This document shows, in pieces, positions 27,891 to 37,948 of a stretch of 64,000 nucleotides of DNA. Source of the stretch: Rhodoferax sp. (GTDB lineage Bacteria; Pseudomonadota; Gammaproteobacteria; Burkholderiales; Burkholderiaceae_C); contig NZ_JAAFIX010000001.1 in NCBI RefSeq assembly GCF_013297935.1, positions 514,334 through 578,333 of the forward strand. The letters are read 5' to 3'. Each line of letters begins with the position of its first letter. The first letter of the stretch is position 1. The translations under genes were made by a program, and so were the position numbers. The notes under the pieces were generated by a model. That model saw only the letters and a program-made list of their open reading frames with translations, did not search any database and had not been told where the DNA came from.

Positions 27891-28088
27891 ATGGAAATCA
27901 GTCGCACCAAGGTCCGTCAGCCGGAGCAGGTACAAGCCACTAAACGCGCTGAAGCGATTCAGCGCGAAGCCGTCCGCCAAGCAGCGGCGACCGAGCTGAA
28001 GCCTCCCAAAGCACAAGAAGCCGAGAAGAAGCCTGTGGTAAACGGGCAAGGACAGGTCATCGGCACCCGACTCAATGTGAGCGCCTGA
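27891..28088 (+). CDS. Small hypothetical protein, Lys/Ala/Gln-rich
   Basis: The 65-residue protein has CCGGAGG just upstream of its start. It is rich in Ala, Gln, Lys and Glu (ATKRAEAIQREAVRQAAATE), predicted helical, with no signal or membrane segment; the C-terminus ends in NGQGQVIGTRLNVSA. I do not recognise a family. It lies 16 bases before another small helical protein on the same strand, so the two probably form a unit. Confidence 0.6.
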   Translation: MEISRTKVRQPEQVQATKRAEAIQREAVRQAAATELKPPKAQEAEKKPVVNGQGQVIGTRLNVSA

Positions 28089-28104
28089 CTCTCAGGAACG
28101 GGCT

Positions 28105-28506
28105 GTGGCTATCGGTGCAACCAACAGTGCAACGCCGTCGATTCAATCGACGCTGAATCGCGCACGCCTTGAACAAGCCAAACGGGAAGCTGAAAACGCA
28201 GAGAGCAAAGTCGAGACTCTTCAGCAACAGACCGAGCAGGCTGAGCAGGAACTGCAGACCCGCCAAACTGCAGTACAGGCGCTTACGTCCCGTAAAACTC
28301 AAGAAGATACTACCTACATCGGCCAACTCCGAGCAGCAAAGGCCTTGGTAGCACCTGCCACCCAAGACTTTCTGGTGCGGATGTACAGCGCCACCTCAGC
28401 GAAGTTTGCCGCCAGTGGCAACGCCTTGCGCGACAACCTGAATGCCCGACCATTCATCAACACCATGGGCCAATCGACAGGGCGCATCGTGGATCTCACC
28501 GCCTGA
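28105..28506 (+). CDS. Small coiled-coil hypothetical protein
   Basis: The 133-residue protein starts at GTG 28105 after CAGGAAC. Residues about 18-65 form a strong predicted coiled coil (LEQAKREAENAESKVETLQ, QQTEQAEQELQTRQTAVQAL), followed by a more globular C-terminal part (FLVRMYSATSAKFAASGNAL). It has no signal peptide. I do not recognise the family. The pairing with the 65-residue gene suggests a small complex, but nothing indicates its role. Confidence 0.6.
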   Translation: MAIGATNSATPSIQSTLNRARLEQAKREAENAESKVETLQQQTEQAEQELQTRQTAVQALTSRKTQEDTTYIGQLRAAKALVAPATQDFLVRMYSATSAKFAASGNALRDNLNARPFINTMGQSTGRIVDLTA

Positions 28507-28508
28507 GA

Positions 28509-28531
28509 AACTATAAATTTTTTGCATAGTT
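28509..28531. promoter_or_regulatory. Palindrome upstream of gdhA (possible regulator site)
   Basis: The inverted repeat AACTAT, an 11-base AT-rich spacer and ATAGTT lies in the 103-base gap between the coiled-coil gene and gdhA. The geometry fits a LysR-type site, but it could also be part of a weak hairpin after the upstream gene. Confidence 0.35.
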
Positions 28532-28609
28532 AGCATATTAAGTGGCCTTGGACAGGCGGGCGGGGTCAGCCTACATTGCGGACCTTGACGACGACTACAA
28601 GGAGCAATC

Positions 28610-29938
28610 ATGTCGCAACAGCCCGGCGTTCAACAGACGCCCACCGCCCAATCCGCAGCCCCTACCCATGCGCTGCCTTCGTATCTCCAAGCAGACCACC
28701 TTGGCCCTTGGGGCATTTATCTTCAGCAAGTAGACCGGGTAACCCCGTATCTGGGCCACTTGGCACGTTGGGCGGAAACCCTCAAGCGCCCCAAGCGGGC
28801 GCTGATCGTGGATGTGCCCATCCAACTGGACAACGGCACTGTGGCTCACTTCGAGGGCTATCGCGTCCAGCACAACACATCACGCGGCCCGGGCAAAGGG
28901 GGAGTTCGCTTTCACCAAGATGTGACCCTTTCCGAGGTGATGGCTCTTTCGGCCTGGATGTCGGTGAAAAATGCCGCTGTCAACGTGCCATATGGCGGCG
29001 CCAAAGGCGGTATCCGCGTAGACCCCAAGACTTTGTCCATGGGCGAACTTGAGCGACTGACCCGTCGGTACACCAGCGAGATCGGCATCATCATCGGACC
29101 GTCCAAAGACATTCCGGCACCTGACGTCAATACGAACGAGCAGATCATGGCCTGGATGATGGACACCTATTCCATGAACGAGGGCGCCACAGCGACGGGC
29201 GTGGTGACAGGCAAGCCGATTGATCTAGGTGGCTCTCTGGGGCGGCGTGAGGCAACAGGCCGTGGCGTCTATACCGTAGGCGTAGAAGCCGCTCAGCACC
29301 TGGGCCTCGATATCAGCAAGGCTCGGGTGGCAGTACAGGGCTTTGGTAATGTAGGCGGGATTGCTGCCAAATTGTTTGCGCAAGCAGGCGCTCGGGTTGT
29401 GGCGGTACAGGACCACGGCGGTACGATCTACCAGGAAGCCGGCATAGACGCCAATGCCCTACTCGCCCATGTGGCACGACAGGGAAGTGTTGCGGGATTT
29501 GCCGGAGTGGAGACGATTGACGCAAATGCTTTTTGGGACGTCCCTTGCGACATCCTGATTCCGGCGGCACTGGAACAGCAGATCACCGCAGCAAACGCCC
29601 ACCGCATTCAGGCGAAGTTAATCATTGAAGGTGCCAACGGCCCCACGACACCAGCCGCCGATGATATTTTGCGGGACCGCAATATCCTGGTCGTACCGGA
29701 TGTGATTGCCAATGCGGGCGGCGTGACCGTGAGCTACTTTGAATGGGTTCAGGATTTCTCCAGCTTCTTCTGGAGTGAAGATGAAATCAATGCCCGCTTA
29801 GTGCGCATCATGAAAGACGCATTCGCAACGGTCTGGGAGGTAGCGAGTGAGCACCGCGTCAGCTTGCGCACCGCTACTTTTATTGTTGCCTGCAAGCGCA
29901 TTCTGCATGCCCGTGAGTTGCGCGGACTTTACCCTTAA
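28610..29938 (+). CDS. gdhA: Glutamate dehydrogenase (Glu/Leu/Phe/Val family)
   Basis: The 442-residue enzyme has the conserved substrate region [18 protein letters not shown], then [17 protein letters not shown] with the catalytic Lys, and the nucleotide-binding GFGNVGG. It interconverts glutamate and 2-oxoglutarate plus ammonium. The length and motifs fit the 410-450 residue class of bacterial GDH. AAGGAG lies before the start. Cofactor choice (NAD or NADP) is not certain from what I can see. Confidence 0.9.
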   Translation: MSQQPGVQQTPTAQSAAPTHALPSYLQADHLGPWGIYLQQVDRVTPYLGHLARWAETLKRPKRALIVDVPIQLDNGTVAHFEGYRVQHNTSRGPGKGGVRFHQDVTLSEVMALSAWMSVKNAAVNVPYGGAKGGIRVDPKTLSMGELERLTRRYTSEIGIIIGPSKDIPAPDVNTNEQIMAWMMDTYSMNEGATATGVVTGKPIDLGGSLGRREATGRGVYTVGVEAAQHLGLDISKARVAVQGFGNVGGIAAKLFAQAGARVVAVQDHGGTIYQEAGIDANALLAHVARQGSVAGFAGVETIDANAFWDVPCDILIPAALEQQITAANAHRIQAKLIIEGANGPTTPAADDILRDRNILVVPDVIANAGGVTVSYFEWVQDFSSFFWSEDEINARLVRIMKDAFATVWEVASEHRVSLRTATFIVACKRILHARELRGLYP

Positions 29939-29964
29939 CAGGCCCTGAAACTGGACGCGCGGAC

Positions 29965-30462
29965 TTATTGAAGCGTTGTCTTGCGCCGGGCAGGCAGGGG
30001 AATCGCCACCAGTTCGATCCCCTCCTCTACCAGCTCTTTGGCCTCGTCCATAGTGGCCTGCCCGCGGATTGCTCGCTCCTGGGTTTCTCCGTAGTGAATC
30101 CTACGGGCTTCCTCGGCAAAGCGATCACCAACGTCGTCTGTGTGAGCGAGCACATGCTCAACGACCTTAGAAATGACCTTCTGCAATTCAGCGTGAACGC
30201 TCTCAGGCAAGGGCTTCTCTCTGGACAAGTCTGCCATCTTCTTGCTACCGGACTCACCCGCCATTGGAGTCACCTCAGATACGGGAGCGGACGCCCCGGA
30301 GAGGTTCAGCCGCGGAGCGCTCAATTTCTTGTGTACTTGAATGGAAGAGCAAGTAGGGCAAGCGACGAGGCCCCTCTCCAGCTGTTCTTGGTAGGCACCC
30401 TCTGAGGCAAACCAACCCTCAAACACATGGCCGGAGACACAGGACAGATCCAAGACTTTCAT
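29965..30462 (-). CDS. DUF1178 family protein
   Basis: The 165-residue protein starts MKVLDLSCVSGHVFEGWFAS and has a paired Cys motif (CPTC at about residue 36), like the zinc-ribbon-like N-terminus of DUF1178, an uncharacterised proteobacterial family. The C-terminal half is helical and charged (EEARRIHYGETQERAIRGQA). The start is set at 30462 since the conserved MKVLDL begins there. It follows the Nudix gene by 21 bases. Confidence 0.8.
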   Translation of the reverse strand: MKVLDLSCVSGHVFEGWFASEGAYQEQLERGLVACPTCSSIQVHKKLSAPRLNLSGASAPVSEVTPMAGESGSKKMADLSREKPLPESVHAELQKVISKVVEHVLAHTDDVGDRFAEEARRIHYGETQERAIRGQATMDEAKELVEEGIELVAIPLPARRKTTLQ

Positions 30463-30483
30463 ACCAAAGCTCTGGAGTCGCAA

Positions 30484-31083
30484 TCAACGAGCCGACTGCC
30501 ACTCAGGCGACCACGCACCTGACGTGAAGTGCTGCAACCAAAACGCCCCCGCCATCGTTTTCGCATCGGTAACCCGACCATCCAGACACCATTGCAATAG
30601 CTCGGAAACAGGCAAATCAAAGACATCCAGAAACTCGCCGGAATCTAACTGCCGTGGGCCGGGCTTCAAACCGCGTGCAAACCAGACCTCAATGAACTCA
30701 GTGGAATAAGCGATTACAGGATGAATAACACCCGCACGCGCCCACTCTGTAGCTTGATAGCCAGTCTCTTCGGCCAGCTCGCGCTGAGCACACGCCAAAG
30801 TTGACTCACCAGCATCAAGTTTTCCGGCTGGAAACTCCACCATGACAGAGTGGACTGGATACCGGAACTGACGCTCTAAAACAACCCTTGCAGGTCGATC
30901 GGTTGACTCCAGCAGGGGAATCACCATCACCGCGCCAGGATGAACGACATATTCCCGGGTAGCTGCTTGCCCATCTGGCAGCGCCACGGTGTCTCGCAAG
31001 ACCTTCAGAAAGGAGCCTTGAAAGCACTGCGCACTGGAGAGAAGCTCTTCACGCAAGTGCCCATCGGCCTCACACTCACTCAT
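30484..31083 (-). CDS. Nudix hydrolase (ADP-ribose pyrophosphatase type)
   Basis: The 199-residue protein has a complete Nudix box, G-x5-E-x7-REL-x-EE-x-G (GKLDAGESTLACAQRELAEE), and the upstream ERQFRYPVHSVMVEFPAGK typical of ADP-ribose/sugar-nucleotide pyrophosphatases. The start at 31083 overlaps the end of the DUF2818 gene by 8 bases. It is probably a housekeeping hydrolase of ADP-ribose-like compounds. Confidence 0.87.
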   Translation of the reverse strand: MSECEADGHLREELLSSAQCFQGSFLKVLRDTVALPDGQAATREYVVHPGAVMVIPLLESTDRPARVVLERQFRYPVHSVMVEFPAGKLDAGESTLACAQRELAEETGYQATEWARAGVIHPVIAYSTEFIEVWFARGLKPGPRQLDSGEFLDVFDLPVSELLQWCLDGRVTDAKTMAGAFWLQHFTSGAWSPEWQSAR

Positions 31084-31375
31084 GGCGCTTAAGGAGGTAG
31101 CGGAAAACAAAGCCCGGGAAAGCAAGGGTCACAAACAAAGTGCCGGTGACTGCGTAAAACTCCCAACCTTGCGGCGCGATCTGGCCGACACTGCGCTCCA
31201 GAAAAAGACCCAGCCCACCCACCACAAAATAAAGGATCACCAACTCAATGAAGCGGAGTGGCAATGTTTTTTCCTGCGACCCGATAAACCCAAAGAGCTT
31301 GCGAGTCACGAATGGAAAGTTTGCCGCTGCCACTGCCAGGAGAAGCAGCGCAAACACACCCGAAGAGTTACCCAT
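31076..31375 (-). CDS. DUF2818 family membrane protein
   Basis: The 99-residue protein has three predicted membrane segments (FALLLLAVAAANFPFVTRKL; LRFIELVILYFVVGGLGLFL; FYAVTGTLFVTLAFPGFVF). DUF2818 proteins are typically encoded just after nuoN in Burkholderiales, as here (30 bases downstream). The function is unknown; position suggests a tie to complex I, but that is inference. Confidence 0.8.
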   Translation of the reverse strand: MGNSSGVFALLLLAVAAANFPFVTRKLFGFIGSQEKTLPLRFIELVILYFVVGGLGLFLERSVGQIAPQGWEFYAVTGTLFVTLAFPGFVFRYLLKRHE

Positions 31376-31405
31376 TTAGCATTGCCAAAGCAGGAGCGCC
31401 TAGGC

Positions 31406-32902
31406 TCACATTCCCAGCATTTGACGAACAGAGGCAGCACAGAGCGCCATCAATCCGCCTGGTGCCAGTCCGAGGAGCAACACAAGCGCACCGTTAATCG
31501 ACAAGACCACACGCACGTCAGCAGGGGCAGTGACCGTGGTCGCAGTAATTGGTTGATCGAAATACATCACCTTAACCAGGCGCAAGTAGTAGAACGCACC
31601 GATCAACGACATCAGTACGGCGAAGATCGCCATACCCAAGTAGACCGGCTCACCAGGCACGATCAACGCCTGCAATACGGAAAGTTTTGCATAGAACCCG
31701 ACCATCGGTGGAATGCCGGCCAGGGAAAAAGCACAGATAGCCATTACTGCAGCGTACAAAGGGCTGCGCTGATTCAGGCCTGCGAAGTCAGAGATCTCTT
31801 CACTCTCGAAGCCTTCACGCGACAGCAACAAAATCACACCGAAGGTCGCAAGCGTCGTCAAAACGTAGGTAACGACATAAAACATGGCTGAGCTGTAGGC
31901 GTTCGCAGCGAAAGTAACAGCATCACCTTGCACAACACCGGACATCAGACCCAAAAGTACAAATCCCATTTGGGAAATGGTGGAGAACGCCAACATGCGC
32001 TTGAGGTTGGTTTGGGCAATGGCTGCCAGATTCCCGATCAACAGGGAGCCGACAGACAGAACCATCAACATTTGCTGCCAGTCACTGGCCAGGGGGCGCA
32101 AACCTTCCACCAACAAGCGGATGCAGATGGCGAAGGCAGCCAGCTTGGGCGCTCCACCGATCATCAAAGTGACCGCTGTCGGTGCACCCTGGTAGACGTC
32201 AGGGATCCACATATGGAATGGCACGACTCCCAACTTAAACGCCAAGCCAGCAACAATAAACACCAAACCGAAAACCAAGACATCAGGCCGGACTTGACCA
32301 CTCGAAATCGATTTAAACAATTGAGTAATGTCCAGGGTACCTGTGGCTCCGTACAACATGGACATGCCGTAGAGCAAAAATCCTGACGCCATCGCTCCAA
32401 GTACAAAGTACTTCATGGCAGCTTCTGTCGCAGAAGCATTGTCACGACGAAGTGCAACCAAGGCATAGCTCGACAAGGTGAGCAACTCCAGCCCCATGTA
32501 GGTGAGAAGCAGGTTGTTGGAGGAAATCATCACGAACATGCCCAGCAGGGCCAACATGTTCAATGTAAACAATTCACCACCGCGAAGCATGTCACGGTGG
32601 CCGGCATAAGGCCTTGCGTAGACCAGTGAAACCATGACGGCTATGGCAGCGAAACATTTGAGCCAATTTCCCATGGCGTCGCTCACGACCATGTTCCCGA
32701 AGCCGTAATAAGTGTGCCCCGCCAAAGCTAGTTGGGCTTGCGCGTAGGCCACAACCGCAAGTGCCAGCATGGTGAGCACGTAGGTCAGATTCCGGAGTGG
32801 CGTTTTCACACCAAGGTCTATCAACAAGATGGCACAGGCTGCCACCATCAAGATAATTTCCGGAAAGACCGTGATCCAACTGATTGTGTCAATCATCATC
32901 AT
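31406..32902 (-). CDS. nuoN: NADH-quinone oxidoreductase subunit N
   Basis: The 498-residue antiporter-like membrane subunit has about 14 segments, with conserved [19 protein letters not shown] and [20 protein letters not shown] containing channel Lys and Glu residues. It is one of the three proton-pumping subunits and the last gene of the nuo operon, 18 bases after nuoM. Confidence 0.95.
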   Translation of the reverse strand: MMMIDTISWITVFPEIILMVAACAILLIDLGVKTPLRNLTYVLTMLALAVVAYAQAQLALAGHTYYGFGNMVVSDAMGNWLKCFAAIAVMVSLVYARPYAGHRDMLRGGELFTLNMLALLGMFVMISSNNLLLTYMGLELLTLSSYALVALRRDNASATEAAMKYFVLGAMASGFLLYGMSMLYGATGTLDITQLFKSISSGQVRPDVLVFGLVFIVAGLAFKLGVVPFHMWIPDVYQGAPTAVTLMIGGAPKLAAFAICIRLLVEGLRPLASDWQQMLMVLSVGSLLIGNLAAIAQTNLKRMLAFSTISQMGFVLLGLMSGVVQGDAVTFAANAYSSAMFYVVTYVLTTLATFGVILLLSREGFESEEISDFAGLNQRSPLYAAVMAICAFSLAGIPPMVGFYAKLSVLQALIVPGEPVYLGMAIFAVLMSLIGAFYYLRLVKVMYFDQPITATTVTAPADVRVVLSINGALVLLLGLAPGGLMALCAASVRQMLGM

Positions 32903-32920
32903 TCTCTCAATTCAGTTCGA

Positions 32921-34396
32921 TCAGTTCAATTTTGTAATGGCTACGTGCTTCAAGAGCTCTGCGACAGAGACATCCATGACATCTGTGAAAGGCTTGGGGT
33001 ACAAGCCCATGGCGAGGACCGCAATAGCCAACAAACCCAACATCAAAAACTCACGTGCGTTGATGTCCTGCAGCCCCTTAACATCATCGTTCGCAACCGG
33101 ACCGAGATAAACGCGCTTGAACATCCACAAGGTGTAGGCGGCTCCAAAAATCAAGGCACTAGCGGAAGCGAATCCCACCCAGAAATTGAATTTCACCGCA
33201 CCCAAGATAACCATCCATTCACCGACAAAACCTGCGGTTCCCGGGAGGCCGCAATTTGCCATGGCAAAAAACAGACCGAAAGCAGCGAACTTGGGCATGG
33301 TGTTAACAACGCCGCCATAGCTCGATATTTCACGCGAATGCACGCGGTCATACAAAACACCGATAGACAGGAACATCGCACCCGACACAAAACCATGCGC
33401 AATCATTTGAACGAGGCCACCGGACACACCGAGGTCGTTAAAGATGAAGAAGCCCAAAGTCACGAATCCCATGTGGGCCACCGACGAGTAGGCCACCAGC
33501 TTTTTCATGTCTTGCTGCACCATGGCGACCAACCCGACATAGACCACCGCCACTAGAGACAAGCCCACCATCAGACTACCCCATGTATGGGCGGCGTCGG
33601 GAGCGATAGGCATGGAAAACCGCAAGAATCCGTAAGCACCTAGCTTCAACATGATGGCAGCAAGTACAGCGGACCCACCCGTAGGAGCTTCAACGTGCAC
33701 ATCGGGCAACCAAGTGTGTACCGGCCACATTGGTACCTTGACGGCAAAAGCTGCGAAAAAAGCAAAGAAGAGCAGTGTCTGGGCTGTCTCACCCAAGGGC
33801 AGAGCGTGCCACTTAGCAAGGTCGAAGCTCCCTCCCGATTGCGTATATAGGTAGATCAAAGCTACCAGCATCAGCAAGGAACCCAGCAATGTATACAAGA
33901 AGAACTTGAACGCTGCATAAATCTTGTTGGGGCCACCCCATATGCCGATGATGAGGTACATCGGAATCAGGGTTGCTTCAAAAAACACATAGAAGAGCAT
34001 GCCATCAAGGGCTGAGAACACACCGATCATGAGACCACTCAAGATGAGGAAGGCACCCATGTATTGGTTTACCCGCTCGGTGATCACTTCCCACGCAGCG
34101 ATAACAACGATCACGGTGATGAAAGCAGTCAAGGGGACAAACCAAAACGAAATGCCATCTAGGCCAAGGTGGTAGTTCACATTGAATCGCTCGATCCAAG
34201 GAACATTCTCCACAAACTGCATAGCAGCAGTCGCGTTATCGAACTGGCTGTACAGAGGTAGAGTCAGCAAAAAGCTGACTAACGCTCCGACCAAAGCCAC
34301 CCAGCGGACAGCGGTAGCTTGCTCATCCCGCCCCAAAGCGAGAAGTAGGCAACCAAACGCTATAGGCACCCAGATAGAAAGGCTCAACAAACCCAT
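32921..34396 (-). CDS. nuoM: NADH-quinone oxidoreductase subunit M
   Basis: The 491-residue antiporter-like subunit contains FFEATLIPMYLIIGIWGG with the key Glu, and FAVKVPMWPVHTWLPDVHVE with the pumping Lys and the His/Trp motif. It is membrane-embedded in the distal arm. It lies 12 bases after nuoL. Confidence 0.95.
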   Translation of the reverse strand: MGLLSLSIWVPIAFGCLLLALGRDEQATAVRWVALVGALVSFLLTLPLYSQFDNATAAMQFVENVPWIERFNVNYHLGLDGISFWFVPLTAFITVIVVIAAWEVITERVNQYMGAFLILSGLMIGVFSALDGMLFYVFFEATLIPMYLIIGIWGGPNKIYAAFKFFLYTLLGSLLMLVALIYLYTQSGGSFDLAKWHALPLGETAQTLLFFAFFAAFAVKVPMWPVHTWLPDVHVEAPTGGSAVLAAIMLKLGAYGFLRFSMPIAPDAAHTWGSLMVGLSLVAVVYVGLVAMVQQDMKKLVAYSSVAHMGFVTLGFFIFNDLGVSGGLVQMIAHGFVSGAMFLSIGVLYDRVHSREISSYGGVVNTMPKFAAFGLFFAMANCGLPGTAGFVGEWMVILGAVKFNFWVGFASASALIFGAAYTLWMFKRVYLGPVANDDVKGLQDINAREFLMLGLLAIAVLAMGLYPKPFTDVMDVSVAELLKHVAITKLN

Positions 34397-34408
34397 ATTA
34401 TTTTTCTC

Positions 34409-36436
34409 CTACTTGAGCCAAACAAAATACGTCATCAGTACAAAGACCCCAAGGATCATGACCAACGCATAGTGATAGAGGTACCCGGATTGTGCTTTCC
34501 GCACAAGTCCCGAAAACAGGCCTACGAGCTTCCAGGAGCCGTTTACCACTGCGCCGTCGATAATGGCTTGGTCACCGACCTTCCAGAGGCCGGAACCCAG
34601 TAAACGAGCACCGCGTGCAAGAACGTTCTCGTTGAACCAGTCCAAGTAGTACTTGTTCTCGAGCAGCGTATAAATTGGCTGAGCAACCCGCTTAATCGCA
34701 GCAGGGATGCTTGGAAACATCATGTAAAGCACATAAGAGGAAACCACGCCGGCCACTGCCAACCACAGGGGTAATGTCGACAGTGAGTGCAGAGCCATAG
34801 CGCCTGCACCATGGTAAGCAGAAGAAATTTCTTCCATGGCGGGGTGCAATGCGTGGTTCACGTAGATCACGTCCTTGAAGAAGTCGCCGTGCAGCATCGG
34901 GCCAATGGTGAAGTAACCAATCAACACAGACGGGATTGCCAGGAGTACCAGGGGTACCCACACCACCCATGGAGACTCGTGCGGGTGCGAATCATGATGT
35001 GCATCGCCATGGCCATGGTCGCCGTGGTCGCCGTGGTGAGCGTCTGGATTTTGATCGAAGCGTTCTTTCCCGTGGAATACCAGAAAGTACATCCGGAACG
35101 AGTAAAACGCAGTCACGAAAACTCCAGCGAGTACCGCGAAATTCGCGAAGCCAGCCGCAGGGAGGTTACTGGCGTGAACAGCTTCAATAATGCTGTCCTT
35201 GGAGTAAAAACCGGAAAACAAAGGTGTGCCGATGAGCGCCAAAGAACCCAACAGCGATGTGATCCAGGTAATGGGCATGTACTTACGCAGCCCACCCATC
35301 CAACGGATATCCTGGTTGTGATGAACACCCATGATTACGGAACCGGCACCGAGGAAAAGCAGAGCTTTAAAGAAGGCGTGCGTCATCAAATGGAATACCG
35401 CGACCGAGTAGGCTGACACGCCCAATGCAACCGTCATATACCCAAGTTGGGAAAGTGTGGAGTACGCGACCACCCGCTTGATATCGTTCTGAATGATCCC
35501 AAGGAATCCCATGAACAAAGCAGTAATGGCACCCACCACCAAGATCAGATTGAGCGCGGTATCACTCAATTCAAACAACGGCGACATCCGCGACACCATA
35601 AAAATTCCTGCAGTCACCATAGTGGCAGCATGAATCAGGGCGGAAATGGGGGTGGGACCTTCCATAGAATCCGGCAACCACACGTGCAATGGAAACTGAG
35701 CAGATTTACCCATCGCACCGATGAACAGGCAAATACAGATAACCGTAACAAGCATCCAATCTGTGCCGGGAAACACCAAAGCAGACAGATCAGTACTTTT
35801 GGCGAATATTTCTGTGTAGTTCAAGCTACCGGTGTAGGCACCAATCAACCCAATGCCCAAAATAAATCCAAAGTCTCCGACGCGGTTAACCAGGAAAGCC
35901 TTCATATTGGCAAAAATTGCCGTTGGCTTGTTAAACCAGAACCCGATTAGCAAGTAAGAGACAAGGCCTACAGCTTCCCAGCCGAAGAACAGCTGAAGCA
36001 AGTTGTTGCTCATGACCAGCATCAACATTGAGAAAGTGAAGAGCGAGATATAGGCAAAGAAACGGTTGTAGCCTTCATCCTCTTCCATATAGCCCACGGT
36101 GTACAAGTGAACCATCAAAGAAACGAAGGTCACAACGCACATCATCATGGCGGTCAGGGAGTCCACAAGGAAGCCGACCTCCATCTTTAAACCACCAACC
36201 ACCATCCATGTGTAAATGGTTTCGTTGAAACGGGCACCATCGTTCACGACTGACATCAATGTCATGGCCGACAGAACAAACGAAATCAAGACACCGAGAA
36301 TGGTCAGTGTATGGCTGGCTTTTCGGCCAAACCAATTGCCACCGAACTTTGTACCAAACACGCCTGCGAGGATTGCGCCAGCCAAAGGAGCCAACGGTAT
36401 CGCCAACAAAGTCGACGCGGAAAGGGTCTGACTCAT
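34409..36436 (-). CDS. nuoL: NADH-quinone oxidoreductase subunit L
   Basis: The 675-residue subunit has the conserved FFGWEAVGLVSYLLIGFW and GAMGKSAQFPLHVWLPDSME of the distal proton channel, with the C-terminal lateral helix. A His/Asp-rich loop lies near residues 463-485 (HHGDHGDHGHGDAHHDSHPH), a region that could bind metal or simply be a flexible linker. It is 4 bases downstream of nuoK. Confidence 0.95.
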   Translation of the reverse strand: MSQTLSASTLLAIPLAPLAGAILAGVFGTKFGGNWFGRKASHTLTILGVLISFVLSAMTLMSVVNDGARFNETIYTWMVVGGLKMEVGFLVDSLTAMMMCVVTFVSLMVHLYTVGYMEEDEGYNRFFAYISLFTFSMLMLVMSNNLLQLFFGWEAVGLVSYLLIGFWFNKPTAIFANMKAFLVNRVGDFGFILGIGLIGAYTGSLNYTEIFAKSTDLSALVFPGTDWMLVTVICICLFIGAMGKSAQFPLHVWLPDSMEGPTPISALIHAATMVTAGIFMVSRMSPLFELSDTALNLILVVGAITALFMGFLGIIQNDIKRVVAYSTLSQLGYMTVALGVSAYSVAVFHLMTHAFFKALLFLGAGSVIMGVHHNQDIRWMGGLRKYMPITWITSLLGSLALIGTPLFSGFYSKDSIIEAVHASNLPAAGFANFAVLAGVFVTAFYSFRMYFLVFHGKERFDQNPDAHHGDHGDHGHGDAHHDSHPHESPWVVWVPLVLLAIPSVLIGYFTIGPMLHGDFFKDVIYVNHALHPAMEEISSAYHGAGAMALHSLSTLPLWLAVAGVVSSYVLYMMFPSIPAAIKRVAQPIYTLLENKYYLDWFNENVLARGARLLGSGLWKVGDQAIIDGAVVNGSWKLVGLFSGLVRKAQSGYLYHYALVMILGVFVLMTYFVWLK

Positions 36437-36440
36437 GAGA

Positions 36441-36749
36441 TTAACCCTTCAAAGTATTGAGCTCATCCACGCTGATGCTGGACTTGTTGCGGAACAACAG
36501 CACCAAAATCGCGAGACCAATTGCAGCCTCCGCGGCGGCAACCGTGAGGATAAAGAAAACAAAGATTTGGCCGTGCATGTCGTTCAGATAATGAGAGAAC
36601 GCAACGAAGTTGGTATTCACCGCCAAAAGCATCAATTCAATCGCCATCAATAAAACAATCAGGTTGCGGCGATTCAGAAAGATACCGACTACCGAGAGTG
36701 CGAACAACATCGCACCTAACGATAAGAAATGTCCAAGTGTCAAAGTCAT
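36441..36749 (-). CDS. nuoK: NADH-quinone oxidoreductase subunit K
   Basis: This 102-residue subunit has three membrane segments with the two conserved Glu in membrane helices ([33 protein letters not shown]). It forms part of the E-channel near the quinone site. Its start overlaps the nuoJ stop by 4 bases. Confidence 0.95.
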   Translation of the reverse strand: MTLTLGHFLSLGAMLFALSVVGIFLNRRNLIVLLMAIELMLLAVNTNFVAFSHYLNDMHGQIFVFFILTVAAAEAAIGLAILVLLFRNKSSISVDELNTLKG

Positions 36750-37390
36750 ACTTTTTGCTCCGAAGCTACTGGTTCGGTCTCAGGTGCAGCTTTAGTGGCA
36801 TCCATCTTGAGAACTGTCATACGGTCTATGGACTTCACACGAACCTGATCACCCGGAGATACGTACTTGCTGTCTTTTCGGGCACGAAGCGTAAGTGCAA
36901 TAGCCGCGATCATGGCGACTAACAAAATGGCGGCCGCTACTTCAAGTTGCACTATGTACTGCGTGAATAGCAATTTGCCCAATGCTTTGGCATTGCTTGG
37001 CTCGGCGGCGGCCGATGCCGCGAGTGCTGCAGGGTCATCCATTACACGAAAGCCGCCCATCAATACCGCAGCCATTTCCAAAGCAATGACTACCCCCACC
37101 ACTGCCGCTAGAGGAAAGTGCTTCCAAAAGCCCACCCGGAGATTCTCGACATTAATGTCCATCATCATCACAACGAACAAGAACAAAACCATCACAGCGC
37201 CCACATAAACAAGCACCAGGGTGATTGATAAGAACTCAGCCTTCAGGAGCATCCAGATCATGGCTGCCTGAAAGAAGGTCAGCACCAAATAGAGGGCTGC
37301 GTGTACAGGGTTACGCGCCGTGATCACACGGAATGCTGCAAATAGAAGTACTGCGGCAAAGACGTAAAAAAGTCCGGTCGTTACATTCAT
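36746..37390 (-). CDS. nuoJ: NADH-quinone oxidoreductase subunit J
   Basis: The 214-residue subunit has five membrane segments and the conserved [20 protein letters not shown] soluble C-terminal tail (about residues 170-214) is longer than in E. coli and is charged. It is 25 bases after nuoI and overlaps nuoK. Confidence 0.95.
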   Translation of the reverse strand: MNVTTGLFYVFAAVLLFAAFRVITARNPVHAALYLVLTFFQAAMIWMLLKAEFLSITLVLVYVGAVMVLFLFVVMMMDINVENLRVGFWKHFPLAAVVGVVIALEMAAVLMGGFRVMDDPAALAASAAAEPSNAKALGKLLFTQYIVQLEVAAAILLVAMIAAIALTLRARKDSKYVSPGDQVRVKSIDRMTVLKMDATKAAPETEPVASEQKV

Positions 37391-37415
37391 GATTCAAGGG
37401 CTTTCTTACTGCAAT

Positions 37416-37937
37416 TCATCGGTACTTAGCGTCCGCCTGCTTGTTTGCGGCAATTTCAGTTTCATAACGGTCACCGACTGCAAGCAACATGTCTTTGGTG
37501 AAATACAAATCTCCACGCTTCTCGCCGTGATACTCCAAAATATGAGTTTCTACGATGGAGTCAACAGGGCAGCTCTCTTCACAGAAACCGCAGAAAATAC
37601 ATTTGGTCAGATCGATGTCGTAACGCGTAGTCCTGCGTGAGCCGTCGTCACGCACATCGGATTCAATCGTGATTGCCATGGCGGGACAAACAGCTTCACA
37701 GAGCTTACAAGCGATGCATCGCTCTTCGCCGTTTTCGTAACGGCGTAAAGCATGCAGACCCCGGAAACGCGGCGAAAGAGGCGTCTTCTCCTCAGGGAAT
37801 TGGACGGTGACCTTTTTCCGGAACAGGTACCGACCAGTGAGGGCCATGCCCTTGAACAACTCGACCAAGAGGAAGCTATACAGGAAATCTTTGAGCGAAA
37901 AAGCGATAGGCTGGCGAACAGTAGTGTTAGTAGACAT
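37416..37937 (-). CDS. nuoI: NADH-quinone oxidoreductase subunit I
   Basis: The 173-residue ferredoxin-like subunit has two 4Fe-4S motifs, [12 protein letters not shown] and [12 protein letters not shown], for clusters N6a and N6b leading to the quinone site. The start at 37937 gives [13 protein letters not shown]; a further upstream ATG would run back into the nuoH end. Confidence 0.96.
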   Translation of the reverse strand: MSTNTTVRQPIAFSLKDFLYSFLLVELFKGMALTGRYLFRKKVTVQFPEEKTPLSPRFRGLHALRRYENGEERCIACKLCEAVCPAMAITIESDVRDDGSRRTTRYDIDLTKCIFCGFCEESCPVDSIVETHILEYHGEKRGDLYFTKDMLLAVGDRYETEIAANKQADAKYR

Positions 37938-37948
37938 TGCGCTGCCCC

